Assembly (NCBI GenBank): GCA_022797215.1
Contig: JAAWKD010000007.1
Location: 1 to 63,070 of the forward strand
From: Clostridia bacterium
Lineage (GTDB): Bacteria; Bacillota; Clostridia; TANB77; CAG-508
Length of the DNA: 63,070 bases
Reading direction: 5' to 3'
Positions 41,207 to 49,000 of this stretch are shown piece by piece. The notes below the pieces were generated by a model, which was not told where the DNA came from, made no database searches, and saw only the letters and a program-made list of their open reading frames with translations. Position 1 is the stretch's first letter; each line of letters begins with the position of its first letter. The position numbers and the translations under genes were made by a program.

Positions 41207-41487
41207 CTTTGTTCCTCTCTATTTTACCAAATAATTTACCACTTTTTCAATCATTTGGTAAAAATTTAATAAATTTTATATTCTAGCTTGCTCTATCATG
41301 GATTTTTAAGAAAATGTCTAGTAAAACTGAAGTTGCTTGATAAAAAATAAATAGAATAAATTATTTTTTGATAGAAATAAAATGGAAGAATATAATTATT
41401 TAATTATATGCACTCTTCTGACATAACACAAGAAAAATCGTCATACTTTTTTCGACATTTTTCGTAGTTTGCCTTGCTTCCTAGAAT
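41207..41487. other. Intergenic, with an 11-bp inverted repeat upstream of the Rpn gene
   Basis: TTTTACCAAAT (41222-41232) and ATTTGGTAAAA (41253-41263) lie 16 nt upstream of the Rpn start and could be an operator. Nothing else recognised in this stretch. Confidence 0.45.
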
Positions 41488-41519
41488 AAAAAACAAGATA
41501 TGCTTATATTGCATATCTT
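41488..41519 (-). terminator. Terminator of the PepSY-like gene
   Basis: 9-bp stem AAGATATGC/GCATATCTT (41495-41503, 41511-41519) followed on the minus strand by G and a T6 run. Confidence 0.85.
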
Positions 41520-41526
41520 TGATAAC

Positions 41527-41991
41527 TTATTGTACTGGCACACTATTAATTCTAGTAATTTTTCCGCCATTTTTCTTGATTTCTATCGTATTTTCTTTTG
41601 ATGATATATAATAATAATATTCATTTGCTCTTGAAAATTCTAATACTTCTAGCTCTTTTTCTTTTATCCATTTCTCGTCTAATTCTTTAAATTGCTTTAC
41701 TGCTAGTTTTCTAGCTTCTTGTTCTGAAATTTCATTTGCACTATTTCCATTTTGAACTACCTTTACGTCTTCTTTTTTGGTTGCTTCATTGTTTGCAGTA
41801 GGTTTTGTTTGATTTTCTGTTTGTAGTTGTTCCTGATCCTTTTCTTGATTTTGCTCTTTTGCTTTTCCCACTACCATTTGTTCAACATCTTCTGAAAATA
41901 GCATATGTACTGATACAGCAATTAGCAAAAGGCATAAGATAATAAGCAAACTATGTGTACTAATTAATCTTCTAGATTTTCTTCTTCCCAT
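41527..41991 (-). CDS. Membrane-anchored PepSY-like protein
   Basis: 154 aa. Residues 1-12 are basic (MGRRKSRRLIST), then one membrane span (about 13-31). A low-complexity Gln/Glu/Lys/Asn linker (about 40-85) leads to a C-terminal domain EISEQEARKLAVKQFKELDE...YYYYISSKENTIEIKKNGGKI, the helix-plus-strands pattern of a PepSY-type domain. PepSY domains often inhibit peptidases outside the cell; a role next to the M23 giant is only a guess. SD GAGGAG precedes ATG 41991. Confidence 0.7.
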   Translation of the reverse strand: MGRRKSRRLISTHSLLIILCLLLIAVSVHMLFSEDVEQMVVGKAKEQNQEKDQEQLQTENQTKPTANNEATKKEDVKVVQNGNSANEISEQEARKLAVKQFKELDEKWIKEKELEVLEFSRANEYYYYISSKENTIEIKKNGGKITRINSVPVQ

Positions 41992-42095
41992 AGATTCATT
42001 CTCCTCTTTGGTTTGTTTTTTCTTTATTTTACCATTGCATTTTCAAATTGTAAATGCTTTTTCGAGAAAACACAAAATAAATCTATAAGTTAATA

Positions 42096-42124
42096 TGGAC
42101 AAATTAGTATTGGCAATGTATAAT
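42096..42124 (+). promoter_or_regulatory. Toxin promoter, cassette D
   Basis: TGGACA (42096-42101), 17-nt spacer, TATAAT (42119-42124). Confidence 0.75.
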
Positions 42125-42173
42125 CTATATTAGCCTCTACTAGGGGAAATCTAGGAAAGGAGGGCAACGCATT

Positions 42174-42260
42174 ATGAGTTCTTTCGATCTAATTTGGCGA
42201 CTAATTGTTTTACTTATACTTAAAGACAAATTCAACAATGACAATGAAAACCAAAAGTAA
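42174..42260 (+). CDS. Small hydrophobic peptide, putative type I toxin (cassette D), 28 aa
   Basis: SD AAAGGAGG (42156-42163), ATG 42174, TAA 42258-42260. Begins MSSFDLIWRLIVLLILKDKF and has a polar tail rich in Asn/Asp ending ENQK: a hydrophobic helix followed by a charged tail. The sequence differs from cassettes A-C but the locus design is the same. TGAGTTCTTTCGA (42175-42187), starting inside the ATG, recurs exactly at 42355-42367 beside the convergent promoter. Toxin function is inferred. Confidence 0.7.
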   Translation: MSSFDLIWRLIVLLILKDKFNNDNENQK

Positions 42261-42273
42261 AGAGCAATCTTTC

Positions 42274-42304
42274 AGGCGGGATGACAACCTGCCTTTTCTT
42301 TTTG
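42274..42304 (+). terminator. Terminator, cassette D toxin
   Basis: 7-bp stem AGGCGGG/CCTGCCT (one wobble), 7-nt loop, TTTTCTTTTT tail. Confidence 0.8.
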
Positions 42305-42307
42305 AAT

Positions 42308-42340
42308 AAAAAAAGGAGATATGTTGACGAAACATATCTC
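42308..42340 (-). terminator. Terminator of the cassette D antitoxin RNA
   Basis: Minus strand: 10-bp perfect stem GAGATATGTT/AACATATCTC (42316-42325, 42331-42340) followed by C and T7. This gives the opposing RNA its own end before the toxin terminator. Confidence 0.8.
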
Positions 42341-42377
42341 GGACAAGCCTTTTTTGAGTTCTTTCGACTTGCTAGCT
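42308..42377 (-). ncRNA. Predicted antitoxin RNA, cassette D, about 70 nt
   Basis: Bounded by the promoter at 42384-42412 (start near 42377) and the terminator at 42308-42340. It hardly overlaps the toxin mRNA (ends near 42304) but carries, about 10 nt from its 5' end, the perfect 13-nt complement of the toxin start region (TGAGTTCTTTCGA). It would therefore act through the repeat, like RNA II of pAD1 par, not through overlap. Confidence 0.65.
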
Positions 42378-42383
42378 ATAATT

Positions 42384-42412
42384 ATTATAGCATACACTTT
42401 TATTTTACGCAA
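42384..42412 (-). promoter_or_regulatory. Convergent antitoxin promoter, cassette D
   Basis: Minus strand TTGCGT (42412-42407), 17-nt spacer, TGCTATAAT with -10 at 42389-42384. The -10 context ATGCTATAAT is the same in all four cassettes. Confidence 0.8.
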
Positions 42413-42640
42413 GAATTTTTTATTTATTCCTATATTTCTCAAATATTCTTATATAAAGACAACGACAAATAGACTGTCACATAGGGCAGTCAAAATATAA
42501 ATTATTCTTAATAATCTGTTTTTTTGCGACACGACTAATAAACCTTCTTGTGAGGTTTAAAAAATCTTAGTGTCTTTTCTATTATCTTTTTTTAATTTTC
42601 TGAGTTCTAGGAAAGTGCTTCTAGCACTTGACGTAGATAT

Positions 42641-42675
42641 CTTGGCTGTATGAACGTAAGTGAATTACAGCTAAG
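42641..42675. repeat. REP-like palindrome, copy 3
   Basis: CTTGGCTGTA (42641-42650) pairs with TACAGCTAAG (42666-42675), one wobble; core TGAACGTAAGTGAAT resembles the AT-rich members at 53704 and 4076. Confidence 0.4.
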
Positions 42676-42698
42676 TTATACTTTAGTAAATCAGTTAT

Positions 42699-42750
42699 GC
42701 GAAATGTTACAAATTCTTAATAACCTGTTATTTAGAATTTGTTAATTCGT
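42699..42750. repeat. Dispersed 50-nt hairpin, copy 5
   Basis: Central stem ACAAATTCT/AGAATTTGT is perfect; inner stem AATAAC/GTTATT differs from copies 1, 2 and 4 with both sides changed; outer stem GCGAAAT/ATTCGT is weaker. Confidence 0.7.
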
Positions 42751-42834
42751 ATTTCTTTTTCATTTCTCCAGCTATCCGTTTGCTGGAATATTCTAAACAT
42801 TCTAATACTTTTAGTTCATTTAATATATTAGCAT

Positions 42835-42918
42835 AAGTTGTCTACAAAACTCCCTCTATCTCTGCCCTGCGCGCTTAGGTCAGGGATTTAGAAGTTTTGT
42901 ATGCGCGCTTGACAACTT
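42835..42918. repeat. Composite inverted repeat
   Basis: AAGTTGTC (42835-42842) pairs with GACAACTT (42911-42918), ACAAAACT (42844-42851) pairs with AGTTTTGT (42893-42900), and GCCCTG...CAGGG pairs inside. The insert is GC-rich (GCGCGC twice). Confidence 0.55.
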
Positions 42919-43065
42919 TGCTTATTTACTTTTCACTGTACAGTTTACCATACAATTCATTTACGTTTCCTTGTATGAATTTTGAGCTCTTATTTTCGCT
43001 TTTAAGCGTTTTTTACTTACATATCCATATAAGTTGTAGTTAATGGGGTTAACTCATCTTATATC

Positions 43066-46000
43066 TTATTCTAAAGTGATATCTACTGGTTCACCTAGAT
43101 ATTTAACTTTAACTTTAACAATTTCGCCTCTATGCTTAATTTCGATTTCTTCTTCATCCAATTTGTCTGAAATAGAATCATTTAAGCAAATCATAACTTT
43201 ATTATGATAGTTTTCTCCATCTAAGTATTGATCAATGTTAATTGTTAAATCATTTCTGCTTAATTTTTCAGTTCCAGCTAATACGAATTCTCCGTCTTCT
43301 TCTACGTAAATCTTAATGTTACGATGTCTCATGACAACTAAGATAAGTAGTAATAAGATTCCTAATCCTCCAATAATAGCTGCTATAGTTTTCTTATCAA
43401 AGCCATTATTCTCATCCTTTTCACCTAATACAATAGTTGGTTTTTCTGGTGCTGGAATAGGTGTTGGTGTTGGTTCTGGTACTAGATCTACTGGTTTTTC
43501 TGGTTCTTGTACTGGTTCTTGTGGTGCAACTGGTCTTACTGGTGTGGTTTGTTCTTGTGCATTTACGACTACTACAAATTGTGTTTTCATTCCTTCATAA
43601 GTTACTGTAATTACCTGGTTTCCAGATTTTCTAGGGTTAAATCCTGATACCATTTTGTTTGTAACCTTAACTACGATAGTTCCACTTGATTTTACAACAT
43701 TAATTGTTGCTCCAGTTACATCTAATTTTTCTCTATATTCATACTCTACCTTATTTGGTAATTCATTCATAGAGATGCCTTTTACTTTATCTTCTACAAT
43801 TACTTGGAATTCTCCTTGTAATCCTTGATACTCAACCACTATGGTTTGTTTTCCAACTTGTTCATTATTGAATATAGATATCATAGAAGCTGTTAATGGG
43901 GTTTGCTCTACTACTTTACCACTTGCCATTAGGATACCTACGGTTCCTCCTGTTAAGTCTAAATCTTCTCCATATTCATATTTTGTTTTTGTTGGTGCTT
44001 TTACTTGTAATTTACTAATAAAGTCTTTTACATTTACGATAAATTCTTGTGTACATCCTTCATAAGTTACTGTAATTGTTTGGTCACCTAAGATATTTGG
44101 GGAATATCCTGATACCATATCTTTTGTCATTGGTATTGGTGAAGTTTGTCCACTTTCTTTAATAAGTGCAATAGTTCCTCCTGTTAAGTTTAATTCTTCA
44201 CCATATCGGTATTCTAGCATATCTGGTAATGTTACTAGAATCATTCCTTTTACACCATCCATTATGCTAACACCAAATGTTTTTGTAAATCCTTCATAGG
44301 TTACTGTAATTGTTTTAGCTCCTTCTGTGCTTGAATCAAATCCTGTAATCATGCTAGTAGTCATATCTACTGGGGTAGTAGCTATTCCACTTGCCATTAC
44401 TAATTTAACGGTTGCACCTGTTAGGTCTAATTCTTCACCTAATGCGTAGATTTCTTTATTTGGTCTTGTAATTTCTATGTCTATTGCATAATCTTCAACT
44501 TCTACTGTATAGTTTGTTGTCGCCTCTTTGTAAGTAACAGTTAAAGTTTGTTGTCCTAATTGGTTAGGATTAAATCCTGTTACCATGTTAGTATCTAAAT
44601 TAATTGTTTCTGTTTTTCCACTTGATCTTGTAACTAATATGGTTCCTCCATTAATATCTAATGGTTCTCCATATTTGTAATTTTGTTTTGGAGTATCTAC
44701 CATTGCAATAGTTTGAACATTGTCTACTACTGTAACGGCAAAACTTGCTTGTTCTCCTTCATATTCTACAGTTATGGTTTGTGCACCTTCTTGGGTTGGA
44801 TCATAGGTACCTAAAGTTACTTGAGTAGTGTCACTTAAATCCACTGGGGTGGTAGCTGCTCCACTTGCCATTACTTTTTGTACAGTTCCTCCTGTTAAAT
44901 CTAGTGCTTCACCATATTCGTATTCTGTTTTGGTTGGTGGTGTAAGTATAATTCCTGTCATATAGTCTTTTACATTTACCTGATATTCTACTGTAAATCC
45001 ACCATATTCAATAGTTACTGTTTGTTCTGCTATATTTTGTGGATCAAATGTAGAAGTTATCATATCCATAGTTACTGGAATTGTTACATTTCCACTTGGT
45101 CTTGTGATTTCTAATTCTCCTCCACTAATATCTAATGGTTCACCATATAGATAATCGGTTTTTGGAGTTGTTTTTAAGGTTACACTGCTTACATCATCTT
45201 TTACTTGAATGGTGTAATTTGTTTCTTTTGTAATTCCATTTTCTGTGTATTCTACTTTTAAACTTAAATCTTTATGTTCTGCTGTAGTATCAAATCCATC
45301 TACCATAGTATCTACTATAGCAATGTTCTCTGTTCCTACTGCTCTTGTTACTAGGATTTCTCCATTTGTAACATCTAATGTATCTCCAATGTTGTAATCT
45401 TGTTTTGGTACTGTGCTTATTGCAATAGATTTAATATCATTGATAATTTCAATTGGATATTCTACTTCTGTTGCTGCCACACCATCTTTGTTATAGTTTA
45501 ATTTTAATACTTTGCTTATCTTATGGTTATTTGCTTTGTATTCATCTTCTGTTGCGGTCATAGTGTATGGGGTTCCATCGCTATTGGTGATGGTTACATC
45601 TGACCAATTTCCTAATGTTGTATCTCCATTTGCATAAGTGAAAGTAATAGTTCCTTCTGTTAAACTTTCGCTGTCTTTATATGTTGTGTTAGTAGGTGCA
45701 GTAATAACTGCTCCTGTAATTCCATTTGGTGTTTTTACTGTTACAGTTGCTGAGAAAGTCTCTCCATTTGTAGCACTTTGGCTATCATTATCTGTATAAG
45801 TAATTGTGATATCTCTATCACCTAAATCTGTTTTGTTATATCCTGTTACCATACTTTCAGTAGGTACTTCTGGGTTCAAAGCTCCTGCTTTTGCATATGT
45901 TACAGTATACTTAATATCTTTATTGTTAATTAAATCTGCTAATTCTTGATTATAAGTTCCGTCTACTTCTGTTGGTGTTACTGTAATTCCTGTTACATAA

Positions 46001-49000
46001 TCTTTGACTGTAACTGTATAAGTCGTTGTTTGTCCTCCATAAGTAACAGTTAAAGTTTGTTCTCCTAAGGTTTGTGGATCAAATGTAGATGTTATCATCG
46101 CATTTGTGATATCTACTGTTTTGGTTTCTCCACTCGCTCTTGTAATGGTTAAAGTTCCTCCTGTTGTATCTAGTGGCTCATTGTACTTATAGTTTGTTTT
46201 TGGTGTATTACCCATTGTAATACTAGATACTGTATCTGTTACAGTTGCAGTATAACTCGTTGTTGGGGCAGGAGTTACACCGTTTTCTGTATATGTTACA
46301 GTGATAGTTAATGAATTGTCTGGATATTCTTGACTACTGTCAAATCCACTTGTCATTTCTTTTGTAATTGCTATTGCCTCTGAACCAACTGCTCTTGTTA
46401 CCATGATTTCTCCACCTGTAACATCAATTGGATCATTAACACTATAGTTTTGTTTAGGATATGCATACATTGCAATAGATTTAATATCATTGATAATTTC
46501 AATTGGATATTCTACTTCTGTTGCTGTTATGCCATCTTTACTATAGTTTAGCTTCAAGGTTTTGCTTATCTTATGGTTACTTGCTTTATATTCGTCCTCT
46601 GTTGGGGTCATATTGACATTGCTTCCGTCTGCTTCAGTAATAGTAACATCTGACCAGTCTCCTGTGGTTTCAGTTCCATCTGCATTCATTAAAGTAAGTA
46701 TACCTGCCTCTAAGCTTTCTCCATGTTTGTATTTTGCATTTGTTGGTTTTGTAATTCTTGCACCTGTTACACCATTAGATAGTGTTACAGTTAAGTTTGC
46801 TGTAAAGCTTTCATCTTTACTTCCGCTATTGGTGTCTGTATCTACATAAGTTACTGTTAAGTTTTGTGTTTGTATACTTGTTGGAGTATATCCACTTACC
46901 ATAGCTTCTGTTAAGTTTTGCTCTGGTTGTGCTCCTGCCACCTTGTAAGTTACTTGATATTTTACGTTCTGGATTAGGTCTGCTAAGCTAGTATTATATG
47001 TTCCATTTAAGTTATCTGGGTTTACCGTAATTCCTGTTACGTAATCTTTGACATTTACTTCATAGGTTGCAGTTTGTCCTCCATAAGTAATGGTTAGGGT
47101 CTGTTTTCCTAATTGTTGTGGGTTATATCCACTTACCATAGCATTTGTCATGGTAATTTCTTCTTTATCACCACTTGCTCTTGTTAATTCTAGTTTTCCT
47201 GCTGTCGCATCTAGTGGTTCATCATATTTATAGTCTTGTTTTGGTAGTTTTGTAATTTTGATACTTGCTACTGTATCTGTTACAGTTGCTTTGTAACTCG
47301 TTGTTGGGGCAGGAGTTACATTGTTTTCTGTATAAGTTACAGTAATGGTTAAAGAATTGTTTAAATATTCTTTACTGCTATCAAATCCACTTGTCATTTC
47401 TTTTGTAATTGCGATTGCCTCTGAACCAACTGCTCTTGTTACCATGATTTCTCCACCTGTAACATCAATTGGATCATTAACACTATAAGTTTGTTTTGGT
47501 ACTTGATACATCGCAATTGATTTTACATCATTGATAATTTCAATTGGATAACTTACTTCTGTTGCTGACACACCATCTTTGGTGTAATTTAGTTTTAAAG
47601 TTTTACTTATCTTATGTGGTGTACTACTTGCTTTATACTCCGCTTCTGTTGGGGTTGGAAGCGCTGTAATAGCCGTTCCACCATCTGTAATTGTTACATC
47701 TGACCAATTTCCTTGGCTTTTTGTTCCATCTGCATAAGTTAGTGTAACTGTTCCTGCTGCTAAACTTTCTCCATGTTTATATGTTGTTTTACTTGGCTTG
47801 TTAATAGTTACTCCTGTAACTGAATTTTCTACTGTATAGCTATACTTAGCTGTTTTTGTTACACCATTTTCGGTATATGTTACAGTAGCTTGTCTTGTTC
47901 CTACTGTATCTGTGTTAAGTCCTGTTATCATACTATCTGTAATTGGAAGTGTACTAGTTGTTCCATTCTTTCTTGTAATTTCTATACTTCCTCCTGCATT
48001 GGTTATTGGTTCTTTGTATGTATAACTTGTTTTTGGACTTGGTTTTAAAGTAATTCCTGTGATGACATTTGTAATAGTAATATCATAAGTTGCTGTTTCT
48101 CCCATATATTCTACTTTTAAATGTTCTGTATATTTGTGATTTGCGTCATAAGTGGTTGGGCTCATATTAATGGCTGTTCCATCTGCTTGCTTAATTGTTA
48201 CATCTGTATTTGACATTGGGATTACCTGTGGATCTGCTACTGCATAACTTACTGTCAATTTTCCGTTTCCTGTTGTAAAGGCTGCTCCATGTTCAAATGC
48301 TTTTGTTGGATCTGTTGTAATGGCAATTCCTGTTACTTTGTCAGAAATAGTAATGTTATAAGTAGTAGTATAACTTTTTCCATCTTTGGTGTAAGTTACT
48401 TTTACTGTTTCTGTTGCTTGTCCATTACTAAATTTGGATTTAGCTACTTGTGTAGTAACTGGTGTTGTTCCATCTGTCTGTGTTAGCTTAACATTTGGAT
48501 CAGACATATATATGCTATCACCTTTTGCTCCACTAGCATATGTTGTTTTGATTTTTCCATTGATTGCTTCAAAAGTATCACCATATTCAAATGCCATTGT
48601 AGTTGGGTAACTTTCTATTGCAATACCTGTGATTTTATCTTTTATCGTAATTGCTTGCGTCTTGGTAATTGGAACTTCATCAAAGGAGTTAGTTCCATTT
48701 GTTAGTTTTATGTCGATTGTCTGACTAGCTTCATGTGAACTATTGAATAAGGTTGGAGCTGGTCTTTGTGTATATCTGCCAATCATTCCTGCTGTAATTG
48801 GTTCTGCTGTTCCAGTTGCACCACTTTTGTATTTCTTTACATAAGTTGCTCCATTGATAACAGTAGCAACTGGCGTGTCATATTCAAAGGTCGTCGTTGG
48901 GAATGTTGGTATGATATCTGTAATATAGTCTTGCAGAGTAAGTTTTGCTTTTGTTGTAGATGTCTTTCCTCCATAAGTTACTGTAAATTGTTGTTCTGTT

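Larger units (their letters stand above)
42478..43065. other. Intergenic region with structured repeats
   Basis: No gene supported over almost 600 nt. It contains a small hairpin (AAGTGC...GCACTT, about 42613-42629), a REP-like palindrome (42641-42675), hairpin copy 5 (42699-42750), a composite inverted repeat (42835-42918) and, just past the end of the 2596-aa gene, ATATAAG...CTTATAT (43028-43064) with an inner GTTAA/TTAAC stem. Confidence 0.55.
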
